Part shown: positions 8,510 through 18,152 of the stretch, in pieces
Layout of the letters: each line of letters opens with the position of its first letter
Numbering within the stretch: the first letter of the stretch is position 1
Source: SLAN01 sp964565375
GTDB taxonomy: Bacteria; Spirochaetota; Spirochaetia; DSM-27196; SKKC01
Assembly (NCBI GenBank): GCA_964565375.1
Contig: CAZMEV010000002.1
Location: 26,949-90,948 of the forward strand
DNA: 64,000 nucleotides
Direction: 5' to 3'
Notes under the pieces: generated by a model
Databases searched by the model: none
What the model was told of the DNA's origin: nothing
What the model saw: the letters and a program-made list of their open reading frames with translations, nothing else
Position numbers and translations under genes: made by a program

Positions 8510-9799
8510 ATGAAGGAAAGAATTGCAATCGTCGAAGGTATCCGGTCACCCATGGCAAAGGCAGGAACCGCGCTTAAGGATACCCCTGCCGACGACCTCG
8601 GAGCGATGGTACTGCGGGAGGTTATTTCGCGCAGCGGAATCAACCCCAAGGAAATCGATGAAGTAATTGTAGGAAACGTGGCCCAGCCGGCAAACGCAGC
8701 GAATATCGCCCGGGTCATGGCGCTCAAAGCGGGCGTGCCGAACTCTGTTCCAGGTTTCACCGTTCACCGCAACTGTGCGAGCGGAATCGAAGCAATTACT
8801 TCCGCGGTGAACAAGATTGCCGCTGGACACGGCGAGGTGTTCCTCGTCGGTGGCGTCGAGAGCATGAGTAATATTCCCCTTATCTTTAATAAGCAATACA
8901 CCGAGTTCATGAACCGGCTGTCTCAAGCAAAAACCGGTTGGCAGCGGCTTAAGACGTTGTTCGGATTTCGCTTCGGTATGCTGAAGCCTGAAATCGGGCT
9001 TATCCAGGGATTGACCGACCCAATAAGCGGGCTCATTATGGGACTGACGGCGGAAAACCTGGCCCGTGAGTTTCACATTACCCGTGAAGAGCAGGATGAG
9101 TTTGCCCTGCGCAGCCACACGCTTGCGGTAGAAGCACAGAAGCAGGGACTGCTCGACGACGAAATCGTGCCGGTCCCGACATTTCCTGATTTCCAGCAGA
9201 TGGTTTCCCAGGACATAGGTCCACGGGAAGGTCAGACTACGGAAGCTCTGGCCAGGCTCAAACCGTACTTCGACAAGCGCAATGGCACGGTAACGGTAGG
9301 GAACTCTTCACAGATCACCGACGGTGCCGCCGCTCTCCTGATCATGACCGAAAGCGAGGCGAAACAAAGAGGATTCGAGCCGCTTGGATACATCCGCGAG
9401 TATGAGTATGCGGGCCTTGAACCCGAACGAATGGGACTCGGTCCGGTATATGCACTATCACGACTATTCGAACGCACCGGTGCAAACATGAGCGATCTCG
9501 AATATATTGAGATAAATGAAGCGTTTGCGGCACAAGTGATTGCATGTGAACGGGCGGCCGACAGTGACCAGTTCGCCAAAGCGCATCTCGGTCGTGACAA
9601 AAAACTCGGCGCAATCGACCGTGATATTCTGAATAGTCAGGGCGGTGCCATAGCAGTCGGACATCCAGTCGGCATGACCGGCGCACGGATCGCTCTGCAC
9701 ACACTGAAGGAAATGCGGAGAACAAACAGGAATACCGGCGCTGCCACGCTCTGCGTAGGGGGTGGACAGGGCGCTGCACTTCTTCTGGAGGTATCATAA
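8510..9799 (+). CDS. fadI: Acetyl-CoA acyltransferase (thiolase, FadI-like)
   Basis: 429 aa thiolase. The acyl-accepting cysteine is C89 in HRNCASGIEAI, and the C-terminal catalytic motifs are GGAIAVGHPVGMTGAR and CVGGGQGAALLLE. It carries out thiolytic cleavage of 3-ketoacyl-CoA in beta-oxidation. The length, longer than FadA, and its position before a FadJ-like gene favour a FadI assignment. An AGGAGG site stands before the ATG. The gene lies 13 nt after fadD and 4 nt before fadJ. Confidence 0.9.
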   Translation: MKERIAIVEGIRSPMAKAGTALKDTPADDLGAMVLREVISRSGINPKEIDEVIVGNVAQPANAANIARVMALKAGVPNSVPGFTVHRNCASGIEAITSAVNKIAAGHGEVFLVGGVESMSNIPLIFNKQYTEFMNRLSQAKTGWQRLKTLFGFRFGMLKPEIGLIQGLTDPISGLIMGLTAENLAREFHITREEQDEFALRSHTLAVEAQKQGLLDDEIVPVPTFPDFQQMVSQDIGPREGQTTEALARLKPYFDKRNGTVTVGNSSQITDGAAALLIMTESEAKQRGFEPLGYIREYEYAGLEPERMGLGPVYALSRLFERTGANMSDLEYIEINEAFAAQVIACERAADSDQFAKAHLGRDKKLGAIDRDILNSQGGAIAVGHPVGMTGARIALHTLKEMRRTNRNTGAATLCVGGGQGAALLLEVS

Positions 9800-9803
9800 C
9801 CAT

Positions 9804-11975
9804 ATGGCAAACTGGGAACACTTTTCACTCACCGAACATGGCGACGGGAAGGTCTCCCTTGTCATCGACCGGGCGGACGCGAAGGTGAATGCGTTTAATG
9901 CCGCGGTTATGCGGGAGCTGACCGAAATACTGGATGAGCTCAGCTCTCGCGGGGACATTCGTTTCCTGTTCATTCAAAGTGCAAAACGTGACGTGTTTAT
10001 CGCCGGCGCGGACATCAAGGATATTCAGGCCATCGATGACGCAGCGGATGCCGAGCAAAAAAGCAGAGGTGGCCAGGAGGCATTCAACCGGCTCGAAGAC
10101 CTCCCGTTTCCGACCATGGCACTTATAGACGGTGCGTGCCTCGGCGGAGGCACCGAACTGGCGCTTGCGTGTGACTACCGGATTGCAACCGACAATCCGA
10201 AGGTACAGATTGGCCTTCCCGAGACTCAGCTCGGTATTCTTCCGGGTTGGGGCGGAACGTGGCGACTACCACGTCTTACAGGACCTGCCACCGCGTTAAA
10301 TCTCATACTCACCGGGAAATCGCTCGACGGGAAGAAATCGGCGAAATCGAATGTGGTCGACTACATGTGGCCACAGGCGTTTCATCTTGACTGGGCGCAT
10401 GAGCTCGCCGACCGGATTCTGGCTGGAGAGGAACGACAGATACACGCGAAGCGCAAGCGTAAAAGCATGGGAATGAAGCTTCTCGAGAATACCCCGGTCG
10501 GGCGGTTCTTTCTCTTCTCCCGTGCTCTTCGGGATACACGCCGGAAGACCGGAGGACACTACCCGGCTCCAATAGAAGCTCTGCGCGTTGTCAAACGGGC
10601 ACACCGAAAAGGCCGGGAACCGGCACTGCGTCTTGAACGTTCAGCCTTCGGTCGACTTGCGGTGACAAACGCGTCGCGAAATCTCGTGAGGCTCTACTTC
10701 GCGCGGGAGGCGGTAAAGCATCAACCGGCTCTCCAGGGGGAAGAGCCCCCAAAACAGGTGCAGCGGGCGGCTGTGCTCGGAGCAGGGGTTATGGGCGGAC
10801 GAATAGCGTGGCTGTTCAGTTACCGTGACATCCCGGTGACCATGAAGGATATCGCCTGGGATGCAGTTCAGAAGGGCTATAACTCCGCACGAGAAGTGTA
10901 CGGTCAGCTGAAAAAGATTGGGAAGCTCGACGAGCGAGAAGCTCGTTTGAAACTTCATAAGATACACGGAACCATCGAATACGAGAGTTTCGGATCCCCG
11001 GATTTCGTTATCGAGGCCGTTGTCGAAAACCTCGAGGTGAAGAAGAAGGTTCTTTCAGAACTGGAGACGAAAGTGGCCGAGGATACCATTATCGCCTCCA
11101 ATACCAGTGCACTTTCTATCACTGAAATAGCCGGTTCCCTGAAACACCCTGAACGTTTTGTCGGTATGCACTTTTTTAATCCGGTGAATCGTATGCCGCT
11201 CGTCGAGGTGATCGCCGGTGAAAAAACAAGCCCTGAGACCGTTCGAAATACAGGGCTTCTTGCGCAGAAACTCGGTAAGACGCCGGTAGTGGTTCAGAAC
11301 TGTGCAGGCTTTCTCGTGAACCGCCTGCTTATGCCCTACCTGAACGAGGCGGTTATCATGCTCGACGAAGGTCAGAACTTCCTCGAAATCGACCGAAAGG
11401 TGAAGAACTTCGGCATGCCTATGGGGCCGTTTACCCTGCTTGATGAAGTTGGAATCGATGTCGGCTATGAAGTGGCCCGGGAGTGCATGCAGGCCTATGG
11501 AGAGCGCATGCAGACAAGCGGTTTCTTTGAAGCGCTCGAGGGAAACACCGAGCTTCTCGGCAAAAAAAGCGGCAAGGGGTTCTTTCTGTACGACAAAAAA
11601 CGCAAAAAACCTCAACCGAATCCGGAAATGCAGAAGCTTATTCGAAAGCATGTCACCGCGCGCGGGAAGCGTCTTTCCGAGTTCGACATGGTGCACCGAC
11701 CCGTGCTCGCAATGGTCAACGAAGCGGCACGTGCACTCGAGGAACGAATCGTGGAGACCCCGACCGACGTGGATGTTGCAATGATTATGGGAACGGGGTT
11801 CCCACCGTTCCGCGGAGGCGTACTTCGCTATGCCGACGACCTTGGCCTCACCTGCGTTCGGGACACACTCTCCCGCTATGCGGATGAGTACGGCGTCAGG
11901 TTCCGCCCGGCAGACCTCATTCAGCAGCTCGCAGGCGAGTCCAGATCGTTCTACGACCTCCAGCCCGAACGCTGA
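9804..11975 (+). CDS. fadJ: Fatty acid oxidation complex alpha subunit (enoyl-CoA hydratase/3-hydroxyacyl-CoA dehydrogenase, FadJ-like)
   Basis: 723 aa from the ATG at 9804. The reading frame is open 42 nt upstream, but that part overlaps fadI, and GGAGG stands just before this ATG. The N-terminal crotonase domain has IAGADIKDIQ for the oxyanion hole and LGGGTELALACDYRIA and LPETQLGILPGWGGT for the active-site region. The middle 3-hydroxyacyl-CoA dehydrogenase NAD domain starts at VLGAGVMGGRIA and contains GMHFFNPVNRMPLVEVI, followed by two C-terminal HAD domains. It hydrates enoyl-CoA and oxidises the hydroxyacyl product, working with the FadI-like thiolase. It is the last gene of the operon. 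Confidence 0.93.
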   Translation: MANWEHFSLTEHGDGKVSLVIDRADAKVNAFNAAVMRELTEILDELSSRGDIRFLFIQSAKRDVFIAGADIKDIQAIDDAADAEQKSRGGQEAFNRLEDLPFPTMALIDGACLGGGTELALACDYRIATDNPKVQIGLPETQLGILPGWGGTWRLPRLTGPATALNLILTGKSLDGKKSAKSNVVDYMWPQAFHLDWAHELADRILAGEERQIHAKRKRKSMGMKLLENTPVGRFFLFSRALRDTRRKTGGHYPAPIEALRVVKRAHRKGREPALRLERSAFGRLAVTNASRNLVRLYFAREAVKHQPALQGEEPPKQVQRAAVLGAGVMGGRIAWLFSYRDIPVTMKDIAWDAVQKGYNSAREVYGQLKKIGKLDEREARLKLHKIHGTIEYESFGSPDFVIEAVVENLEVKKKVLSELETKVAEDTIIASNTSALSITEIAGSLKHPERFVGMHFFNPVNRMPLVEVIAGEKTSPETVRNTGLLAQKLGKTPVVVQNCAGFLVNRLLMPYLNEAVIMLDEGQNFLEIDRKVKNFGMPMGPFTLLDEVGIDVGYEVARECMQAYGERMQTSGFFEALEGNTELLGKKSGKGFFLYDKKRKKPQPNPEMQKLIRKHVTARGKRLSEFDMVHRPVLAMVNEAARALEERIVETPTDVDVAMIMGTGFPPFRGGVLRYADDLGLTCVRDTLSRYADEYGVRFRPADLIQQLAGESRSFYDLQPER

Positions 11976-12015
11976 GGGTCACGCACGGACCTCATAGACA
12001 GCCGACCAGCCGGAA

Positions 12016-12040
12016 GCCGCGGCCTGCTGCAGGCCGCGGC
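12016..12040. terminator. GC-rich hairpin between convergent genes
   Basis: GCCGCGGCCTG (12016-12026) and CAGGCCGCGGC (12030-12040) form a perfect 11-bp stem with a 3-nt loop, in the 82-bp spacer between the fadJ stop and the stop of the EAL gene. There is no U-tract on either strand, so it could stall polymerase or act as a bidirectional mRNA end without being a classic intrinsic terminator. Confidence 0.5.
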
Positions 12041-12057
12041 GCCCGGAGCTAAGGAAA

Positions 12058-13746
12058 TCAACCGATTGTTCCGTCGCCGTTAAACAGCTCAGTGAGCTCC
12101 TCCGGCGCCGCAGGCCTGGCAATGGCAAAGCCCTGAGCATAATCGACCGACATTTCCGCGAGCATACGCAAGGTCTCAACATCTTCCACACCTTCGGCCA
12201 CACACTTCATACCGAGACGGTGACAGAGATCATTGGTACTTGCGACGATCTCGCGGTCCCGCGGACTCTTTGCCATCGTGCCGATAAAAGACTTGTCGAT
12301 CTTAAGGGCGTGTACCGGGAGATTTCTGAGATACGAGAGGGACGAATGGCCGATGCCATAGTCATCGATATAGAGCTGAATTCCAAGTTCCCCGAGCCCG
12401 AGCATTGTCTTCAATCCCGCTTCAACGTCGTTCATCAGAGCCCGCTCGGTGACTTCGAGTTCCAGTCCCTCCGCGGGAACGTTTTCGACACTGAGGCAGT
12501 GTTCGACAAGAAAGGTTATGTCGGGCCGAAGCAGGTTCCGCGCTGAAATATTCACCGCTACAGGAATATGGAAACCCATTTCGCGCCAGATCCGAGCCTG
12601 CCTCGCCGACTCGCGGAGCACCCATTCGGTTACCTGGTCAACAAGACGGGTATCCTCCACCTCGTTGATAAAGGCTGCCGGCGGTATCCATCCACGGTCG
12701 GGGTGTCGCCACCGAAGAAGGGCCTCGGCACCGCAGATCTCTCGAGTCGCGGGATTTATTTTAGGCTGATAATGAAGACATACTTGCCCGCTACGCAGCG
12801 CTCCCGGAAGCTCGCCGAGCAATCTCAGCTTATCACGACTCGTCTGGTCAAGCCCTTCGTGGTACACTTCGTAGCGACTGCCACGTACCTGTGCGGCGGT
12901 GGCTGCAATTCTCGCACGGGAAATCAGCTCCTCCAGCTCGTCCCCGTGAACCGGAGCCTTGGCAATACCGATTGAAACATCAGCGTAGACCGGCAGGTTT
13001 TCGAACGGAATGGGTTCGGCCATAAGACTGCGCAACAGCGGAGCATATGCCGCGTCCCCATTGGATGCCGGAAGAATGAAGCTGAGTTCGCAGCTTCGAA
13101 GGACAGCGGGAAAGTGGTGAAGATTGGTCAGCCGCTCGTTAATTCGCCCTGCAAGCTCTTCGAGAATAACATCGCCTATTCTGCTTCCGAAGGAGTTTAT
13201 GAGTTCCTGCTCGTTTCCCACGGTAAGCACGAACACGGTCGCTCCGTCTTCTTGTGCATCCCGAAGAATGGGCTCGGCACTCTGGCGGAACGCGAATGCA
13301 TTCGGAAGCATCGTTCCGGCATCGGTCCGTGCCATTTGCGCATTCCAGAACAGCTGACGCCGCAGATAGTTCCTGAGAGAACCAGCCACTAACCCGATAA
13401 GAACGAACGCGCAAAGCCGGAACAGCCAGTTCACAGGTGTCTGCATGAGCCCCTCGGAAACAAGCAGAGGCATATACGGCCCCAGCGCCAGCCCGCCAAG
13501 CAACCCCGCGACCATCCCGCCGGAGCTTCCAAGCAAGGCGGCAGCAAACATAATCGGCAGATACATCGCATGCGCGTATACGAAGGCGATCCCGCCGGTT
13601 GCATACACGACCGACGTGACAGCGGCGACTGCCGCTACAATAACTCCGTAGTATAACACAACAACGTGAGCAGGACGTGAGGTTGCAAGAAACAGTGTAT
13701 CAGCATTGCGCAGCGGCTCGGCGATGCGTTTCGCCGTCTCGAACAT
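12058..13746 (-). CDS. Membrane EAL-domain protein with degenerate GGDEF (c-di-GMP phosphodiesterase)
   Basis: 562 aa. The N-terminal part (about 30-125) has four or five membrane helices of a sensor-like type. A GGDEF-like domain follows, but the signature position reads RSCELSF (about residues 215-225), so cyclase activity is unlikely. The EAL domain is intact: EALLRW at about 341, NISARN, EVTE, DDYGIGHSS, KIDKSF and EGVED, the metal and catalytic residues of active phosphodiesterases. It would lower c-di-GMP, perhaps in response to a membrane signal. AAGGAG lies before the ATG. The gene starts 31 nt after the EEP-DsdA fusion stop, so they may be co-transcribed. Confidence 0.9.
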   Translation of the reverse strand: MFETAKRIAEPLRNADTLFLATSRPAHVVVLYYGVIVAAVAAVTSVVYATGGIAFVYAHAMYLPIMFAAALLGSSGGMVAGLLGGLALGPYMPLLVSEGLMQTPVNWLFRLCAFVLIGLVAGSLRNYLRRQLFWNAQMARTDAGTMLPNAFAFRQSAEPILRDAQEDGATVFVLTVGNEQELINSFGSRIGDVILEELAGRINERLTNLHHFPAVLRSCELSFILPASNGDAAYAPLLRSLMAEPIPFENLPVYADVSIGIAKAPVHGDELEELISRARIAATAAQVRGSRYEVYHEGLDQTSRDKLRLLGELPGALRSGQVCLHYQPKINPATREICGAEALLRWRHPDRGWIPPAAFINEVEDTRLVDQVTEWVLRESARQARIWREMGFHIPVAVNISARNLLRPDITFLVEHCLSVENVPAEGLELEVTERALMNDVEAGLKTMLGLGELGIQLYIDDYGIGHSSLSYLRNLPVHALKIDKSFIGTMAKSPRDREIVASTNDLCHRLGMKCVAEGVEDVETLRMLAEMSVDYAQGFAIARPAAPEELTELFNGDGTIG

Positions 13747-13777
13747 AGAACTCCTTACTCGAACAGCACCGGCATGG

Positions 13778-15865
13778 TCACAGATTCAGACGTTCAAATT
13801 CGCTTTCGGGAAGCAGACCGCCCCCCGTAAACCACAGTATATGCACATCCGTTTCGCATTCCAACGTCTTGAGTCCCGAATACGCAGCTGCAGACGAAGG
13901 CTCTACCATGATCCCATAGGTCCGGCGCAGTTCCAGGGTATCTGCGATGACGCGCGCGTCAGGCAATGTAACAACACCGGCAATAATGCTTTCCGTACAA
14001 TCCACAGCCAGCGGTGACGCTGCTCCAACAGCAAGCCCGTCGGCCTCACTGCGGGCGCTACGACCTATCGTTTGAACGTGTGGACACGGCCCCGGTGCGC
14101 GGTTGGTTTGCCGGGCACCCCGCCTGTCGAGCAGCGCCAGCAGAAAGCACGGCGCCTCCACGGGTTCGCACAGCACTGAGTCTACGCGGGTTCCAGCGAG
14201 CTGCCGGAGCGCCCACGCAATACCACCCGGTGCCCCTCCGACACCACACGGAAGATATACCCGCACGCGATTATGCTCCAGGCCCAGCTGCTCAAGTTGT
14301 GTAAGAAGCTCTCCGGCTGCGCACGCATAGCCCATGAACAAATGCGGAGAACGCTCATCATCTACAAAATATCGCGCCGCATCCCTCGCGTCCGAGTCAC
14401 TGTCGGCACTCGTGGCATCACACATGGTTCGTGCATGCAACACAGCGCTTGAGTAATCACCACCGGACTCTTCGACCACCGCACCTCGCTCGCGCAGAAG
14501 ATCCTTTTTCCATTGCCGGGCCTCGCGCGACATTACTACCGTTACACTGAACCCGAGTGCACGGCCGAGCAATCCGATGCTCAAGCCAAGATTACCGGTT
14601 GAGGCTACCACAATCTCACGCTTCGCAAGTTCCCCGCGCCATGACCCCGCCTCAGGCCGAAACCAATCCCTGCGAAACCGGTCCCCGAGAAGCCGCTCTG
14701 CGTGATACAGGACCTCATAGAATCCTCCGCGAGCCTTGATCGAACCGGCGACCGGGAGCTCGTTGTCACATTTGCCGAACACGCGCTTCGTTCCCTCTGA
14801 AGCACCTGGAAGCTCTCTGAGCGGAGAGCGCAACCAGCGGCCCGAAGTATCCGATTCAGCTCCGATAGACAGTTCCTGCAGCTCCGGAAAAATTTCCGGA
14901 AGCAGGGATTCATAGCGTTTCATTCGGGACTCGGCCGAGTTGAGACTTACCGCATTGATCTCCCATGAGCCGAACGTGTGTTCGCCGCCGCTCGAGGCAT
15001 CTGGCCCTGTTGCCGTCGATGGATTATGCCAGATAACCGGTTCCGCGCGTGAGAGAGCCGCCATTACAGCCGAATCGCTGCGAATACCGGTACACACGAC
15101 AGGATAATGATCGGTGGGTGGCATGCCGCCCGGCTCATCCTCTACCCTGCGTATGCATTCAAAACTCAAGCGACGGTCCAGAAGAATCCAGTCGATCCTC
15201 GGAGCGATGAAGTCCGGAGATTCTGCCGTTCCCGTTCGGCGCGAAAAGCCGCGGAACGTCGACTGCTCCCTGCGGTCGCTGAGCAGCCACGGATCATAGA
15301 GTTCGGGAAGCTTCGCTGCAAGCATTCCAGCCACCTCGCTGTCCGGGCTGTCATTAAAGTCGCCACACAGCACAAGCGGTACTTCCGAAGAAATCCGGCT
15401 GAGCTCATCGGCGGCGATAGAAGTCTGCCGCCTGCGGACGTCCGGCCCCGCGTTATCCAGGTGCACATTAGCCACTACCAGTTCGCCGCTGTCCACGTCA
15501 TCACGCAGATGAACCCATGAAACCAGCCTCGGGTAGTTGCTGTCATCCAGCTGCGATTCAGGAACACCGGGCGATTCGGACAGCCACACGTCGCCGGAGT
15601 CGAGCACGGTGAACCGCCCTGACCTGAGAAAGAGGCAGGGATACATTCTGTGTTCGATCCAGTCGCGGTGGGCGTCTACCAGCTCGAATCCCGGAATGAG
15701 CGACGACAGATCCTGTATCTGCGGGCGCCTGCCCTCCTGTGTAGCGATAACATCCGGACGACACGTCTCGATTACTCCCTGCATGGATGTCCGACGATTC
15801 GGCCACCGGAATTCTCCGTCGTTCTCTGAGTCGAATCGAAGATTAACAGTGAGAATATTCAGCAT
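13778..15865 (-). CDS. Fusion: endonuclease/exonuclease/phosphatase domain plus D-serine dehydratase-like domain
   Basis: 695 aa, one uninterrupted frame. Residues 1-260 form an EEP (DNase I-like) domain: LTVNLRFD, the metal-binding Glu in ATQEG, HLDNAG, GDFNDSPDS and the final TDHYPVV are all present. Residues from about 268 to the end match D-serine dehydratase DsdA: AEPVIWHNPS, PVAGSIKARGGFYEVL with the PLP lysine at K377, STGNLGLSIGLLG, WKKDLLRERGAVV, VYLPCGVGGAPGGIAW, ADGLAVG and the final IMVEPSSAA. DsdA deaminates D-serine to pyruvate and ammonia. Both halves look catalytically complete. I know of no standard enzyme with this architecture; the EEP substrate cannot be told. The EAL gene follows directly. 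Confidence 0.85.
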   Translation of the reverse strand: MLNILTVNLRFDSENDGEFRWPNRRTSMQGVIETCRPDVIATQEGRRPQIQDLSSLIPGFELVDAHRDWIEHRMYPCLFLRSGRFTVLDSGDVWLSESPGVPESQLDDSNYPRLVSWVHLRDDVDSGELVVANVHLDNAGPDVRRRQTSIAADELSRISSEVPLVLCGDFNDSPDSEVAGMLAAKLPELYDPWLLSDRREQSTFRGFSRRTGTAESPDFIAPRIDWILLDRRLSFECIRRVEDEPGGMPPTDHYPVVCTGIRSDSAVMAALSRAEPVIWHNPSTATGPDASSGGEHTFGSWEINAVSLNSAESRMKRYESLLPEIFPELQELSIGAESDTSGRWLRSPLRELPGASEGTKRVFGKCDNELPVAGSIKARGGFYEVLYHAERLLGDRFRRDWFRPEAGSWRGELAKREIVVASTGNLGLSIGLLGRALGFSVTVVMSREARQWKKDLLRERGAVVEESGGDYSSAVLHARTMCDATSADSDSDARDAARYFVDDERSPHLFMGYACAAGELLTQLEQLGLEHNRVRVYLPCGVGGAPGGIAWALRQLAGTRVDSVLCEPVEAPCFLLALLDRRGARQTNRAPGPCPHVQTIGRSARSEADGLAVGAASPLAVDCTESIIAGVVTLPDARVIADTLELRRTYGIMVEPSSAAAYSGLKTLECETDVHILWFTGGGLLPESEFERLNL

Positions 15866-15879
15866 ACGGTCCCGGACGG

Positions 15880-18129
15880 CTATTGTCCCATGAATCCATC
15901 GAGCCTGTCCCGGATCCGGCCTTCCACCTCGTCACGAGCTTCCCGCTCACGCCGCTCTGCTTCTTCCCGGGCTCTCTGTTCCGCCCGCTCTGCTTCCTCA
16001 CGAGCTCTCTGTTCCACGCGCTCTGCTTCTTCTCTCGCGCGCCGCTCGACTTCACTTTGGAGGTCCGCCAGTCTCGACTCGATCCGGGCTTTTTCGCGCT
16101 CGGCCTGTTCGTACAGTTCGACCAGTTCATCGTAGTGTGATTGCGCCTGCTCGACGACGGTCACCCCCCGCCCTACAAGCTGTTCGACCTGCTCGATCTC
16201 CGAACTGAACCGTTCCCGGACAAATCCTTCGGCTTCCCGAAGCGCCTGATCCCGGAGTTCCCGTATGAACTCTTCTATTTCCGCTGCGAGCGCATCGTCG
16301 AGATTCGTGCGGACTGCCTGCTCATCGCCCGGAGGAAGGGTAACACCGGCCGTTACAGTTCCGGTGCGATCAAGCACCGACTGGGTCCGGCGAGTAATCT
16401 CGTTGTCTGCAGCGAAACTGAATGCCGGCTCGAAAAGTCGGCCGTCGCCGCGAAATTGAACGCGCCCCTCCGGCGACACGGTTACCTGCGCCTCGAGATC
16501 GAACTCGCTGCGAAGGGAATCGATCGGAATTACGCCCGGCGAACCAACGGGAACGTCCATGTGCATGGCGAAAAGCTCTACGTCCACGGCAACCCGGGAT
16601 TCTGCACCACTTCGCATATCAAGGCTTACCTGGACATCGCCCCCGGAGGCATCCTCGTTCTCGCCCGACCAGGCAAAGCGTGCGCGCGCCGGTCCACCGG
16701 TAAGCTCAGGATTACTTGAAACGTCGGATAAGCTGCCGGAGTACGCGTACCCGTTTTCCACGAAATTTACCGAGGCGCGCTCGAGGAGAAAGCGGGGATA
16801 CTCAGGACTCGGGAATACGATATCACGTCCCCGTGCCGGGCGTTCGTCCGCCACCGCGGCTTCGGCGGCAACTCTATCTCGCAAGGATTGAAGTCTGAGG
16901 TATGCGTCATATGCGCTCCGGGCTCTTTCGATGTGCGGCACCACGTGCTCCTCTGCAAGAGAAGAGACAAGACCGGCAAACGGTTCACGGAGCACCGTTT
17001 CGGGATCCGGAATGCGGCCTTCGATATACGCAATATCACCCTCAACTGCGGCGTTCACCTCATCGATCGCTTCACGAACATTGTTCATGGTTTGGCCGGC
17101 GGCACGATATCCGTCCGTTCCACGGTCATAGAAATCCTGACCGCCGGCGGTGACGCGCTCGGCCGTTTCGAGAGCTTCACGAAGTCGGGACACCGAGTCT
17201 ATCGTTGACGGCTCTATTGCGAGAAGCGTCTCTACGTCACCCTCGAATTCGGAAACCGCTGCCTCGGCCTCGTCGATGCGCTGCTGCCACTCGGTCATAA
17301 TGCTCTCGATCCGTTCCTGCTCGCGGGTAAGCGTTTCCGGTGTCGACAGCTCGGCAAGTTCGGCCTCGACAATCTCACGGGCGTCGATACCCGTAATCAT
17401 GCCGCGAAGCTCACCTGCTGCGTCGCCGAACAGAGCCGAAACCTGCTCGGCGGCACCGGGACGCTCCTCAGCTTCTTCAAGCGGTTGCGGCTGTCTTTCG
17501 GGGGGTAATTCGCCGCTTTCCGTCCTTTCGCCGTCAAAGGCGATATCACGGGCCTCGACGTTGCGCACCACAACGCGCCCCCGGAGAAGCTGCCCCAGAT
17601 CAATACGCAGTTCGCCACCACCGATTTCAAACAGGTTGTACATGGGACGGTTGCGGTCCGCTACCGACAACGTATCGAACGCGAATCCCGGCTCAAGAAA
17701 TCTCAGCTCGAACCCATCGAGTTCCGCTCTTGCCCCGAATACCGACTCGAGCCCACGCTCAACACCGCGGGCAGCTAAGGGGCTCGCGAACACCAGCGTA
17801 AAGACTACAATTGCGCCGACCACAACAGCCAGAAGACCGAGCTTAACAGGCTGGAAATACCCACGATTGTGCTTCACAGCCTTCGCAAGCTGCCGAAGTC
17901 GCTTAACCTCCTCAGCCGAAAGCGGTTCGCGTCGCTCAAGCACCTCGGTATCGCCGCCGACACTCCCCGGAGCTGCCGAGTCCCCGTACAGGTCCCGGAC
18001 CCACTCCCGTTCGGATCGAATCGGTATTCGCTTGAGGATGCGACGTCGAAGTCTCCGACGTGTCAGACGCTGCTGGAACAGTCGAGGAGGACGTTTTGTT
18101 TTTGCAGTTGCCTTTTTGTCCGAATCCAT
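15880..18129 (-). CDS. TIGR03545-type envelope protein with AsmA-like N-terminus and coiled-coil tail
   Basis: 749 aa from the ATG at 18129 (MDSDKKATAK); the frame is open further upstream but overlaps the preceding gene. A basic N-terminal tail (about 90 aa) is followed by one membrane helix (LGLLAVVVGAIVVFTLVFAS), then an AsmA-like start (ARGVERGLESVFGARAELDG, LSVADRNRPMYNLFEIGGGE). A long periplasmic part has a helical middle, and the C-terminus is strongly charged with repeated RAREEAER units forming a coiled coil. The TIGR03545 family is an uncharacterised protein of outer-membrane bacteria, usually encoded next to TIGR03546, as here, 23 nt upstream. By analogy with AsmA proteins an envelope lipid or OMP-assembly role is possible; this is inference. 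Confidence 0.75.
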   Translation of the reverse strand: MDSDKKATAKTKRPPRLFQQRLTRRRLRRRILKRIPIRSEREWVRDLYGDSAAPGSVGGDTEVLERREPLSAEEVKRLRQLAKAVKHNRGYFQPVKLGLLAVVVGAIVVFTLVFASPLAARGVERGLESVFGARAELDGFELRFLEPGFAFDTLSVADRNRPMYNLFEIGGGELRIDLGQLLRGRVVVRNVEARDIAFDGERTESGELPPERQPQPLEEAEERPGAAEQVSALFGDAAGELRGMITGIDAREIVEAELAELSTPETLTREQERIESIMTEWQQRIDEAEAAVSEFEGDVETLLAIEPSTIDSVSRLREALETAERVTAGGQDFYDRGTDGYRAAGQTMNNVREAIDEVNAAVEGDIAYIEGRIPDPETVLREPFAGLVSSLAEEHVVPHIERARSAYDAYLRLQSLRDRVAAEAAVADERPARGRDIVFPSPEYPRFLLERASVNFVENGYAYSGSLSDVSSNPELTGGPARARFAWSGENEDASGGDVQVSLDMRSGAESRVAVDVELFAMHMDVPVGSPGVIPIDSLRSEFDLEAQVTVSPEGRVQFRGDGRLFEPAFSFAADNEITRRTQSVLDRTGTVTAGVTLPPGDEQAVRTNLDDALAAEIEEFIRELRDQALREAEGFVRERFSSEIEQVEQLVGRGVTVVEQAQSHYDELVELYEQAEREKARIESRLADLQSEVERRAREEAERVEQRAREEAERAEQRAREEAERREREARDEVEGRIRDRLDGFMGQ

Positions 18130-18152
18130 CACATGCTCCCGAAATCCCTGAA

